Assembly: GCF_042666435.1 (NCBI RefSeq)
Contig: NZ_JBHTDC010000002.1
Location: 992,001-1,056,000, forward strand
Direction: 5' to 3'
DNA from: Allosphingosinicella sp042666435
GTDB lineage: Bacteria; Pseudomonadota; Alphaproteobacteria; Sphingomonadales; Sphingomonadaceae
DNA: 64,000 bases
A model generated the notes under the pieces. That model did not search any database. It saw nothing but the letters and a program-made list of their open reading frames with translations, and was not told the DNA's origin. Positions 48,314 through 56,277 of the stretch are shown piece by piece. The position numbers and the translations under genes were made by a program. Within the stretch, counting starts at the first letter, position 1, and each line of letters opens with the position of its first letter.

Positions 48314-50211
48314 CATGACCTCCATGGCCAAAGCTTGGTGGTGAACGAGACGAGAAGCCGCGGGTCCGGCCGTTCGGTCATCAGCATTCCGGCGCGGTCG
48401 AGCGGCACGGCGAGCACCACGTCGAGCTGCGCACGGTCGCCGTACAGGGCGCGGATGCCGCCGCCGACCGAGGTCAGTTGCTGCCGCACGTCACGCGCGT
48501 TGAGCCGGTCCTCGTTCCACACCCAGCCGGCATCGAAGAAGACATAGGGCTGGACGGAAAAGCGGTTGAGCGCTTTGGGAATGATGCTGCCGAAGCGAAG
48601 CTCGGCCTGGAATCCCAGTCCATTGTCGCCGAGCAGGGTGCCGGGATCATAGCCGCGCCCGACCGTATAATTGCCGAGCGAATATTCCTCGAAGCTCAGC
48701 AGCGGATCGGCGGAGGCCTGGCCGCGCATGCCCAAAGCGAAAGCGATGTTCGGCACGGGCCGGTACTCGCCATAGGTGCTGAACCGGAAGACGGTGCCGG
48801 TCGGGTCGCCCTCCGGCCGGCTGAGCCGCGACTCGCCAGGGGTGTTGCAGCGCCTGAAGGCGGGTCCGCAATCCTCGCTCGCACCCAATATGCCAAGCCC
48901 TTGGCGAAGCTCGACGCTGCCGACGAACCGCCAGCGCGGCTCCGCCGCCGAATAGCCGCCCAGGCGGCCGATACTGTCGGCGTCGGCGGCGTCGATGTCC
49001 GCGCGCAGGTAGGCGACCCGCAATTTGTCGCGGTTGAGCTCGATCGCCTTGTTGAGAGTGACGCGCTGGTTGATGAGATCGAGACCGCCGGCTCCGCGCA
49101 AAGTGAAAGACTGGGTTCGGACGAATGGATAGGAGGCTTCCACCGTCGCCAGCAGCGTCCTCGCCTTGACGTCGAGCAAAGGGTTGCCGAGAGCCGGATC
49201 GGCCCAGGCATAAGTGAACTGGCCCGAGAGCGTCAGGCCTTCGCTGCCGACCCGGAAATCATGGCCCAGTTGCAGCGTCTGCTGCTCGTCGAAGTCGGCG
49301 GTGCTGAAGAATGCGATCGTGGTGCGGTCGCCAAGCCCCGTCAGCCCGTAAAATTCGCCGCGCAGCAAGCCGCCCCAGCGGCCCAGGTCGCGCGACCCGA
49401 AATTCTGGATGTTGAGGTCGATCTGTCCCGGGGCGCGGATGACCGCGACCTCGCCGATCACCTCGCCCCGGCCGGCCTGGGCGGACCGAAGCGACAGACG
49501 CACGTCATAACCGGGCAAGTCGCCGGCGAGGAGAAGATAGCGCTCGGCGTCGAAGCGGTTGAACACCTCCTGCCCGGTCAGCCGCTCCAGATAGCCGGCG
49601 ATGACCCGCTCGGCGCGGCCGGCATCGCCCCTGACCCTGATGCCGACCAGCCTGGCCATCAGCACCTGGAAGCGGACCGTGCCGTCGGCGATGCGCTGCT
49701 CCGGGATTTCGACGGCGGCGATGTAGCCGGCGTCGCGCAGGATGGTTGCCGCCCGGTCCCTTATCTCGCAGACCACCGCGACGGGCTGCGTGGTCCCGAC
49801 ATAATCGGCATAAGCGGGCCGCAGCAGCTCGGGCGAAACCGCCTGCAATTCATCGAAGACGACCGCGGTGACGGTGAACGCCACATCCCGATAAGCGGGG
49901 TCGGCGAGCGCGCAGGGGGCGCGCTCGATGCCGCCCTCCACCGTCAATCGCGGCGGCGTCTGGATGGGGGGCTGGAGTGGCGCCCGCTCGACCTCCTCGC
50001 GGGTCGGCGCGATCTGGCCGGTCGGGACCTGCTGCGCCCAGGCCGCCGTCGGACCCATCGCGGCGAGGGCCGCGCAAAAGCCGATCGACCTGGAAAAACG
50101 CGCGATCCCGCCCCGTGCCGCGCGGCCGGACACGCCCCCGCCCATCCGAAGTCCCGCTCCACCGGAAACCTCAGGACCAGGCGTCAGGTCGCCACCCATT
50201 TCTTTGCCCAT
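48313..50211 (-). CDS. Two-partner secretion outer-membrane transporter (ShlB/FhaC/TpsB-like)
   Basis: A 632-residue Omp85-superfamily transporter that exports the TpsA protein encoded next to it. After a long N-terminal region with a signal (ending AAMGPTAAWAQQ) it has POTRA-type domains (about residues 100-255; EIRDRAATILRDAGYIAAVEIPEQRIADGTVRFQVL and FDAERYLLLAGDLPGYDVRLSL) and a barrel with NFGSRDLGRWGG, VGRGYDPGTLLGDNGLGFQAEL (motif 3-like) and a C-terminal FTTKLWPW. ATG 50211 has a plausible AGGGTGG site; TTG 50247 and internal ATGs are possible. The stop overlaps the TpsA start. Confidence 0.9.
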   Translation of the reverse strand: MGKEMGGDLTPGPEVSGGAGLRMGGGVSGRAARGGIARFSRSIGFCAALAAMGPTAAWAQQVPTGQIAPTREEVERAPLQPPIQTPPRLTVEGGIERAPCALADPAYRDVAFTVTAVVFDELQAVSPELLRPAYADYVGTTQPVAVVCEIRDRAATILRDAGYIAAVEIPEQRIADGTVRFQVLMARLVGIRVRGDAGRAERVIAGYLERLTGQEVFNRFDAERYLLLAGDLPGYDVRLSLRSAQAGRGEVIGEVAVIRAPGQIDLNIQNFGSRDLGRWGGLLRGEFYGLTGLGDRTTIAFFSTADFDEQQTLQLGHDFRVGSEGLTLSGQFTYAWADPALGNPLLDVKARTLLATVEASYPFVRTQSFTLRGAGGLDLINQRVTLNKAIELNRDKLRVAYLRADIDAADADSIGRLGGYSAAEPRWRFVGSVELRQGLGILGASEDCGPAFRRCNTPGESRLSRPEGDPTGTVFRFSTYGEYRPVPNIAFALGMRGQASADPLLSFEEYSLGNYTVGRGYDPGTLLGDNGLGFQAELRFGSIIPKALNRFSVQPYVFFDAGWVWNEDRLNARDVRQQLTSVGGGIRALYGDRAQLDVVLAVPLDRAGMLMTERPDPRLLVSFTTKLWPWRS

Positions 50212-50471
50212 GTCCACCCTGCCAAGAGCTCCCCCACCCGCCGTCAACTGACGTCGATGACGAGACTCGGCACCATAACCCCTTTCGGCAGGATGGCAAA
50301 AGAGGATTTAAGGTTTTGATCTGATTTGGGAACACGCATGTCTTGCGGGCGCGCTGGCGGCATTGGGCCTGATCTTCACCGCCCCGGTCGGTACGGACGC
50401 GAGCCGGACGAAAAGGCATCGCGGACACGGGCCATAAGTGAAGCGAGACGCCGCAGAGGCGTCGTCATCTC
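50212..50471. other. Non-coding leader of the tpsB-tpsA-CHAT operon
   Basis: About 260 bases between the ribosome site of tpsB and the terminator of the upstream small gene. Because that terminator is strong, the operon promoter must lie here. I see no convincing -35/-10 pair, only an AT-richer stretch (50290-50330). Confidence 0.4.
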
Positions 50472-50503
50472 AAAAAAAAAACGCCCCGGCCGAAGCCGGG
50501 GCG
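50472..50503 (-). terminator. Strong intrinsic terminator of the 81-residue gene
   Basis: On the minus strand the stem CGCCCCGGC/GCCGGGGCG (50503-50495 with 50490-50482, four-base loop) is followed by nine or more T (50481-50472). It separates the small gene from the tpsB operon. Confidence 0.95.
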
Positions 50504-50530
50504 CCATATTCGTTCCCCTGTTCCGAGCGA

Positions 50531-50776
50531 TCAGGGGCTAACGCCTTCCGGTGCCTCATCGTCGCCGGTGGCCCAGATGAGCAGGCCGATGGAGAGGAGG
50601 ACGCCGCCGATGATGAGAGCCGTCGACGCGCCGCCCTCTCCAGTACCGCTCTGCAAGAGCGCGGCACTGTTTACGGCCGGAAGCGTTTGAGATGAGCTCG
50701 CGGTCTGGGCGAGCGCAGAACTCGTCGCGACCAGCAGAGCGCCGGCAGCAAGGGCAGATACTATCTTGGAGGGCAT
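50531..50776 (-). CDS. Small exported protein with C-terminal membrane helix (paralogue of 54802-55029)
   Basis: An 81-residue protein of unknown function. It has a signal peptide (residues 1-23, ending SALAQ), a Ser/Thr-rich 20-residue segment, and a second hydrophobic helix (about 50-69, ALIIGGVLLSIGLLIWATGD) ending in a short acidic tail. Its layout and the ATGD-x-x-x-P ending match the 75-residue protein at 54802-55029 on the other strand. AAAGGAG precedes the ATG, and a very strong terminator follows. It is probably a small inner-membrane or surface-associated peptide. Confidence 0.78.
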   Translation of the reverse strand: MPSKIVSALAAGALLVATSSALAQTASSSQTLPAVNSAALLQSGTGEGGASTALIIGGVLLSIGLLIWATGDDEAPEGVSP

Positions 50777-51173
50777 TATTCTCTCCTTTAGCCAAGCAGA
50801 ATCGCTGGGCTGGTCACTTTAGCGCCGGAAATCGGACATTTCCAGCGTTTAGAGTCGGATGGCCGACTTCGCGCCTAAGTGTCTGGTTTAATTGTTGTTG
50901 CCGAGCATAAGGGGCGCCATTGTTCCCGTTTCGAGGGGGTACGCCTGGCGCCGCTTCGGCGTCCCGGCGATGCTGTCGCGGAAGGGATTGACGGGTAGCG
51001 GGGACGACGATCTTCATTCCCATTCGCCCCGCGATGCGGCGGCCTCGTCGAATAATCCTTGAAGTTGAAAGTGCTGCCTTGCTTGCGTGGCGATTGCGCC
51101 GGCGGCGGTGTAGGTTTAGATCGCGCGTTCCGGTTGGGATCGGCCCGCACATCGAAGTAGGAATGATTTTTCT
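50777..51173. other. Non-coding 397-base stretch between divergent genes
   Basis: It lies between the 81-residue gene (minus) and the phosphatase gene (plus), so promoters for both should be here. An AT-richer island (50880-50905, GGTTTAATTGTTGTTG) and a TTGACG at 50988-50993 are visible, but no fully convincing promoter and no clear open frame. Confidence 0.45.
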
Positions 51174-51977
51174 GTGAGTTTCCTGAAGAAGATCTTCGGC
51201 CGAGGAAGAAGTGGCGAGGCGAATAGCGTCTTCGGCCGGCCGAATGCGCGTGCCTATGCGATTGGCGACATTCACGGCCGGCTCGACCTGCTCGACGTCC
51301 TGCTGCAGCGGATCGAGCGCGACGTGGCGGGACGCGAGGCCCGGGACACGATCCTCGTCTTCCTCGGCGACTTGATCGACCGGGGTCCCGAATCCGCCGG
51401 CGTCGTCGAGCGGCTTCGCTCGTTCGACCCCCCTTATGCCAAGGCGGTTTTCCTCGCCGGCAATCACGAAGAATTGTTGCTCCGCATCCTCGAAGGCGAC
51501 ACGCGACCGCTCCAGCAATGGCTCAAATATGGCGGCGCCGAATGTGTCGAGAGCTATGGCGTCAATGTGGCGGAACTGCTTCGTCTCCCGCGGCGCGATG
51601 CGCTCGATTTGCTGCGCTCGAAGGTGCCGAGCGCGCACCTCACCTTCCTTCGGGAGATGCAGGACAGCTACCAGTTCGGCGAATATCTCTTCGTCCATGC
51701 CGGCATCCGGCCCGGGGTGGCGATCGAGGCGCAGAGCCGGGCCGACCTGCGCTGGATACGGGAACCCTTCCTCAGCCACTCCCAGCAGCACGGCTTCATG
51801 GTCGTGCACGGCCACACCATCGTCGATGAAGTCGAGGAGCATGGCAACCGCATCGCGATCGACACCGGCGCCTATAATAGCGGCATTCTGACCGCGCTCG
51901 CGATCGAGGATGATCGCCGCTGGTATCTGTCGGGCGAGCTCGGCCAAGAAGAGGAGCGGCTGGCGGCCGCGCAATGA
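51174..51977 (+). CDS. Metallophosphoesterase (serine/threonine phosphatase-like)
   Basis: A 267-residue phosphatase of the PPP/lambda-phosphatase type. The metal-binding motifs are GDIHG (31-35), GDLIDRG (65-71) and GNHE (96-99), with VHGHTI and DTGAYNSG supplying the later ligands. It could dephosphorylate a protein or a polysaccharide-pathway intermediate. It starts with GTG 51174; no ATG is available, since the upstream ATG at 51164 meets a stop. It precedes a sugar-epimerase gene by 67 bases and may be co-transcribed with it. Confidence 0.88.
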   Translation: MSFLKKIFGRGRSGEANSVFGRPNARAYAIGDIHGRLDLLDVLLQRIERDVAGREARDTILVFLGDLIDRGPESAGVVERLRSFDPPYAKAVFLAGNHEELLLRILEGDTRPLQQWLKYGGAECVESYGVNVAELLRLPRRDALDLLRSKVPSAHLTFLREMQDSYQFGEYLFVHAGIRPGVAIEAQSRADLRWIREPFLSHSQQHGFMVVHGHTIVDEVEEHGNRIAIDTGAYNSGILTALAIEDDRRWYLSGELGQEEERLAAAQ

Positions 51978-52044
51978 GCCGGCCGTTGTGCGGCGTCGCC
52001 GGCTTCCATAAGGTGCCGCGGTAAATTTCCGGCGGCGGGGTCTC

Positions 52045-53049
52045 ATGAGCATTTTGGTTACCGGCGTCGCGGGCTTCATCGGCTTCCACGTCGCCAACCG
52101 CCTGCTGGAGCGAGGCGCGACGGTCGCCGGCATCGACAATCTCAACGATTATTACAGCGTCGCGCTGAAGCGCGCGCGGCTGGAGGAGCTGCGTCGCCGC
52201 CATGGCGAGGCTTTCCGCTTCGTGGAGGTGGACTTCGCCGACGAGGCAGCCCTCGATCGCGCGACACAAGGGTTGCCGTTCGACTCGGTCGTGCATCTCG
52301 GCGCCCAGGCGGGGGTGCGTTATTCGATCGAGAACCCGCGCGCTTATGGCCGGTCCAACATCGCCGGCCACCTCAACATGCTGGAAGTAGCCCGCGCGCG
52401 CGAGGCACGGCATTTCGTCTATGCCTCGTCATCCTCCGTATATGGCGGCAACGAACGCCTTCCGTTCAGGGTCGAGGACCGGGTCGACCATCCGCTCTCG
52501 CTCTACGCCGCCACCAAGAAGGCGGACGAATTGATGAGCGAGACCTACGCCCATCTCTACCGCATGCCCCAGACCGGCCTGCGCTTCTTCACCGTCTATG
52601 GGCCGTGGGGGAGGCCGGACATGGCGATGTGGCTGTTCACCAAGGCCATTTTGGAAGGGCGCCCGATCGACGTCTATGGCGAAGGCGATATGCGGCGCGA
52701 CTTCACCTATATCGACGATATCGCGGCGGGCGTCCTCGCCGCGCTCGACAATCCGCCGCCCGATGATGGCGAGCCCAAGGCCGGCGGCAGCAAGGGGCCG
52801 CACCGTCTCTACAATATCGGCAACAATAGGAGCGAAGAGCTTCTGCGGATGATCGCGCTGATCGAGGAGGCGTGCGGGCGCAAAGCGGAGAGGAACATCC
52901 TGCCCATGCAGCCGGGCGACGTCCGCGACACTTATGCCGACATCAGCGCCATCCAGCGGGATCTCGGCTTCAGCCCCTCGACGACCATCGACGAGGGCAT
53001 ACCGCGCTTCGTCGCCTGGTATCGCGATTATCACGGACTCCCGGACTGA
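52045..53049 (+). CDS. NAD-dependent nucleotide-sugar epimerase (UDP-glucuronate 4-epimerase-like)
   Basis: A 334-residue extended-SDR enzyme. TGVAGFIG (residues 6-13) binds NAD, Tyr154 and Lys158 in YAATKKADE form the catalytic pair, and HLGAQAGVRYSIENP and FFTVYGPWGRPDMAMW match UDP-glucuronate 4-epimerases (LpsL/WcaG type). The product would be UDP-galacturonate for surface polysaccharide. Its stop codon directly abuts the stop of the convergent dehydrogenase, with no spacer. Substrate is inferred from sequence pattern. Confidence 0.9.
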   Translation: MSILVTGVAGFIGFHVANRLLERGATVAGIDNLNDYYSVALKRARLEELRRRHGEAFRFVEVDFADEAALDRATQGLPFDSVVHLGAQAGVRYSIENPRAYGRSNIAGHLNMLEVARAREARHFVYASSSSVYGGNERLPFRVEDRVDHPLSLYAATKKADELMSETYAHLYRMPQTGLRFFTVYGPWGRPDMAMWLFTKAILEGRPIDVYGEGDMRRDFTYIDDIAAGVLAALDNPPPDDGEPKAGGSKGPHRLYNIGNNRSEELLRMIALIEEACGRKAERNILPMQPGDVRDTYADISAIQRDLGFSPSTTIDEGIPRFVAWYRDYHGLPD

Positions 53050-54360
53050 TCAGAGCGACCAGCATTGCAGGCCATCCGGAAGCGCCTGCCCGCGCCAGAT
53101 GCCGTGCAGATCGGCGATCAGTCCGTCTTCCTCGACGAGCGCGGCGACCGTCGCCGCGTCCATCCGCCGATAGGAAAGGTGGGGAACCGCCGCCAGCACC
53201 ACGTCGTAGCGGCGATCGAGCGCATCCGCATCGAGCGTTAGTCCATATTCCTCCCGCGCGGCGCCGGCGTCGGCGAGCGGATCGTGGAGGGTCACGTCGT
53301 GCCCGAGCCAGCGGAGGCGCTTGACGACATCGACGACCTTGGAATTGCGGAGGTCCGGCACGTCCTCCTTGAAGGTCACGCCCAGAACCAGGACAGACCC
53401 GATCCGGCTCTCGCGGCGGCTGTGCAGTGAATCGGCCACCCAGGTGCCCATGCCGTCGTTGATCGAGCGGCCGGCGAGGATGACGCGGGGCAGATGGCCG
53501 AGGCTCTGCGCGCAATGGCTGAGATAATAAGGATCGACGCCGATGCAGTGGCCGCCGACGAGGCCCGGGCGGAACTTGAGGAAGTTCCATTTGGTCCCGG
53601 CCGCCTCCAGCACGTCCAGGGTCGACAGGCCAAGCTTGGCGAAAATCTGCGTGATCTCGTTCATGAAGGCGATGTTGATGTCGCGCTGGGCGTTCTCGAT
53701 CACCTTGGCGGCCTCGGCGGTCTTGATGGATTTCGCCCGGAAGATGCCCGCCTCAGTGACATTCCCGTAGAGCGCGGCGAGCCGCTCCGTCACCGCGTCA
53801 TTCTCGCCGGCGACGACCTTGACGATGCGATCGACGCTATGCTCGCGATCGCCCGGGTTGATCCGCTCCGGCGAATAGCCGAGGAAGAAGTCGACGCCGC
53901 GCTTGAGGCCCGAGACGCGCTCGATCAGCGGCCCGCAAATATCCTCGGTAACGCCCGGATAGACCGTGCTCTCATAGACGATGATCGGCCTCGCCGCCGG
54001 ATCGAGAAGCCGCGCCAGCGTCTCGGTCGCGGCGAGCAGGGGGCGAAGATCGGGCCGGCTGCTGCCGTCGACGGGCGTCGGCACCGTGACGATGTAAATG
54101 GCGGCCCCCGCGCAGGCGTCGGCGTCGCTGGTCACTTGGAGTCGCGAAGCCCGGAGGGCGTGTTCGTCGACCTCGCGGGTCCGGTCCTGGCCCCGGCTCA
54201 GTTCCGCGATTCGCTCCGCGTCGATGTCGAAGCCGATGACGGCCGCCGATCGGGCCAGCGCCACCGCGAGCGGAAGCCCGACATAGCCGAGCCCGACCAC
54301 GACGACCCGGTCTTCGTCGGTCGAGCGCGCGACGCTGGCATTGGCTTCAGACTGGCTCAT
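53050..54360 (-). CDS. Nucleotide-sugar dehydrogenase (UDP-GlcNAc/UDP-GalNAc dehydrogenase-like)
   Basis: A 436-residue UDP-glucose/GDP-mannose dehydrogenase-family enzyme, which oxidises a UDP-sugar C6 alcohol to the carboxylate in two steps. VVVVGLGYVGLPLAVALA binds NAD; Cys272 in GGHCIGVDPYYL is the catalytic cysteine; VIVYESTVYPGVTEDI-like (VYESTVYPGVTEDICGP) and GVTFKEDVPDLRNSKVVDVV are typical of the TviB/WbpA subgroup. Its product and the neighbouring epimerase's product suggest an acidic surface polysaccharide. It is convergent with the epimerase, with stop codons touching. Confidence 0.9.
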   Translation of the reverse strand: MSQSEANASVARSTDEDRVVVVGLGYVGLPLAVALARSAAVIGFDIDAERIAELSRGQDRTREVDEHALRASRLQVTSDADACAGAAIYIVTVPTPVDGSSRPDLRPLLAATETLARLLDPAARPIIVYESTVYPGVTEDICGPLIERVSGLKRGVDFFLGYSPERINPGDREHSVDRIVKVVAGENDAVTERLAALYGNVTEAGIFRAKSIKTAEAAKVIENAQRDINIAFMNEITQIFAKLGLSTLDVLEAAGTKWNFLKFRPGLVGGHCIGVDPYYLSHCAQSLGHLPRVILAGRSINDGMGTWVADSLHSRRESRIGSVLVLGVTFKEDVPDLRNSKVVDVVKRLRWLGHDVTLHDPLADAGAAREEYGLTLDADALDRRYDVVLAAVPHLSYRRMDAATVAALVEEDGLIADLHGIWRGQALPDGLQCWSL

Positions 54361-54801
54361 GGATTCTCCGGATCAACCGAGGGCTAGCAGGGAATCCTTA
54401 CCCCGCCGTCAATCACGTCCTCCAAGGGGCGGCGGCGGGCGGCGCCTCGGCGAGCGATTCTCTGGAACGCCCTTCCCTCGCGGCCGGCCGGCGCGGGTCA
54501 CCTGTTTCGGTCGAGCCTTGCCGGCGTGGCCCAGCGAGGAGTCGCGCCGTGTCATCGGCACAGTTCGTGGAGTCCTAGCAAGTCCTTGCGGTTACTTGTT
54601 TTTGCCAGCAATCCGCCCCCGTTCGCCTGCCCCCGGGGCCCGGATCGCAGCGGTTTACGGGTCGTAAACCATCGCCTTCTATGTCCGGAATTCGCCCTGA
54701 TCTCAGACTGCTATTTCGGGGTGGACAGGTAGCGCCGCCTCGGATAATTAGAGTGGCGAAACCAAAAAGAAGCAGATTTGAGTACGAAGGGAGAAGCTGA
54801 C
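54361..54801. other. Non-coding 441-base region between dehydrogenase and small-protein gene
   Basis: The region holds GC-rich sequence, a 19 bp inverted repeat at 54652-54670 and a TGGACA ... GATAAT pair (54722-54727, 54743-54748) with a short 15-base spacer. No credible open frame is seen. It must contain the promoters of two divergent genes. Confidence 0.5.
54652..54670. promoter_or_regulatory. 19 bp inverted repeat, possible operator
   Basis: GGTTTAC-GGGTC-GTAAACC is a perfect 7 bp inverted repeat with a 5-base spacer, centred about 140 bases before the small-protein GTG start. Such spacing fits a dimeric regulator; the regulator is unknown. Confidence 0.5.
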
Positions 54802-55029
54802 GTGGTTTTCAAGGGACTTATCGCTGCGACCGCCGCAGTTGCATTGGCGGCGGCGCCGGCCGTGGCCGCAGCCAACACCGCCAACCTCGCTCCGGCGACC
54901 GAGAGCGTCAGTGGCTCGCAGCAGATGGGCAGCACTGGCTGGTTCATCGCCGCGCTCGCGCTTCTCGCCGTGATCGGTGGCATCGTTGCCGCGACTGGCG
55001 ACAGCGACACGCCGGTCAGCCCGAACTAA
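54802..55029 (+). CDS. Small exported protein with C-terminal membrane helix (paralogue of 50531-50776)
   Basis: A 75-residue protein. It has a signal peptide (about residues 1-24, AAAPAVAAA) and a second hydrophobic helix (about 48-67, GWFIAALALLAVIGGIVAATGD) with a short acidic tail, the same plan and ATGD-type ending as the 81-residue protein at 50531-50776. I chose GTG 54802 because GGGAGA precedes it; TTG 54778 is the earlier in-frame option. It is divergent from the dehydrogenase and followed by a hairpin. Function unknown. Confidence 0.75.
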   Translation: MVFKGLIAATAAVALAAAPAVAAANTANLAPATESVSGSQQMGSTGWFIAALALLAVIGGIVAATGDSDTPVSPN

Positions 55030-55053
55030 GCATCGGGTTATCAGGTACAGGCT

Positions 55054-55084
55054 TTGGCCGGTGAGGATGCTCCTCGCCGGCCAA
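55054..55084 (+). terminator. Hairpin downstream of the 75-residue gene
   Basis: TTGGCCGG and CCGGCCAA (8 bp) continue as a longer imperfect stem with a TGC loop, 24 bases after the stop. The T content after it (ATCTGTTTG) is modest, so termination is plausible, not certain. Confidence 0.6.
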
Positions 55085-55230
55085 ATCTGTTTGTGCAATA
55101 GGTCGGGGCACGGCGCCGTGAACCGGCGGTTTCCCGGGCGCCAGCGACATCGCGGGAATCGCGCCTGAATTCGGCTCGTTGGATCTGCGCGCCCTCGACC
55201 CCCCGTCCGGGTTCCGGCACAAGGGCGCCC

Positions 55231-56277
55231 ATGGCCGGACCGATCACCGCCTTTTTCGCGATTCTTGCCGCCGCCTCGGCGCCGTCGGCCCTTGCATCGG
55301 CCGCGGCCGCATCGGGCGCTCCTGTCGCCGCCGCCCCGCTCCCGGCGGGCGCCTCCTTCGTTCGTGAGCAGGATTATCGGGTCGCCCGCATCGGCTACCG
55401 CATAGGCCTTTCGGGGGGGGCTCACTGCCCTGATCCTTATCCTCTCACCGGCCTGCTCCTTCACCATCTGGCGGAATATTCCCAGTCCGACCGGCCGGCG
55501 GCGGCGGAGCATTATTCCCTCGATCGCGGCCCGGCCATATTGGCGGTGGTCGAGGAAAGTCCGGCGGCGCGCGCGGGGCTTGCCGCCGGCGACGTCGTGC
55601 TGGCCGTCAACGGCCGTCCCCTTCCGTCGCCGGTGGCGATGGCGCAGGGGCGCGACAATGAAGAAGCCCGGCCGGCGATCGAGGCAACCGAAGCCCAGTT
55701 GGAAGCGGAGCTGCGCAGGGGCCCCGCCGACCTCCGCCTCCTCAGGAATGGTGAGGAGCTGACGCTCAGGCTCGATCCCGTCGACGGCTGTCCGGCGCGC
55801 GTCCGGCTCGCCCGCTCAAGCCAGGTCAACGCGTTCGCCCATAATGGCTATGCGATCATGACCACCGCCCTGCTCGCATTTCTCGAGAGCGACGACGAGC
55901 TGGCGGTGGTTCTTGGCCACGAGATCGCCCACAATATCCTGCGCCACCCGGCAATGCTGGACGCACAGGGCGTTCCCGACGGCATCCTGCGCGGCTTCGG
56001 CAGGAATGCGAGCCGGGTCCGCGCCACCGAAGAAGCGGCCGACCGGCTCGGCATCAGGCTCGCCTGGGCCGCCGGCTACGACGTTTCGGCGGCGATTCCC
56101 TATTGGCGCCGTTATTATGCCAAATATGACACAATGCCTCAGCTGTTCAGGACCCATCCGAGCCTGCGCGCCCGGGAGCGACTCATCGTCGAGGTTCTGA
56201 CCGAACTCGGTTCGTCGGGTTCAGACCTTGGTTCGAAGCGACCAGAGCTCGGGGAAGGCGCGCTTCGCAAGCGTTGA
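55231..56277 (+). CDS. M48-family zinc metalloprotease with PDZ domain
   Basis: A 348-residue exported protease. After a signal-like N-terminus (about 1-28) comes a PDZ-like segment (about 95-185; AVVEESPAARAGLAAGDVVLAVNGRPLP) and then the M48 peptidase domain. HEIAH (residues 230-234) carries two zinc His ligands and the catalytic Glu, and Glu267 in EEAADRLG is the third ligand. It resembles periplasmic BepA/YfgC-type quality-control proteases but carries an added PDZ, as seen in other M48 proteins of this lineage. Its last 57 bases overlap convergent kynA. Confidence 0.88.
   Translation: MAGPITAFFAILAAASAPSALASAAAASGAPVAAAPLPAGASFVREQDYRVARIGYRIGLSGGAHCPDPYPLTGLLLHHLAEYSQSDRPAAAEHYSLDRGPAILAVVEESPAARAGLAAGDVVLAVNGRPLPSPVAMAQGRDNEEARPAIEATEAQLEAELRRGPADLRLLRNGEELTLRLDPVDGCPARVRLARSSQVNAFAHNGYAIMTTALLAFLESDDELAVVLGHEIAHNILRHPAMLDAQGVPDGILRGFGRNASRVRATEEAADRLGIRLAWAAGYDVSAAIPYWRRYYAKYDTMPQLFRTHPSLRARERLIVEVLTELGSSGSDLGSKRPELGEGALRKR

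Noticed and set aside
50326..50541. Small plus-strand frame of 71 codons between tpsB and the small gene
   Set aside because: Crosses a strong terminator of the opposite strand, has Arg-rich composition and no ribosome site or recognisable domain.
54341..54667. Plus-strand frame of 108 codons upstream of the 75-residue gene
   Set aside because: No ribosome site, starts inside the dehydrogenase gene, and the product is Arg/Pro/Ala-rich with no domain.
50531..55029. Small exported proteins considered as PEP-CTERM/exosortase substrates
   Set aside because: Neither has a PEP motif followed by a helix and an Arg-rich end; the tails are acidic and no exosortase gene is visible.
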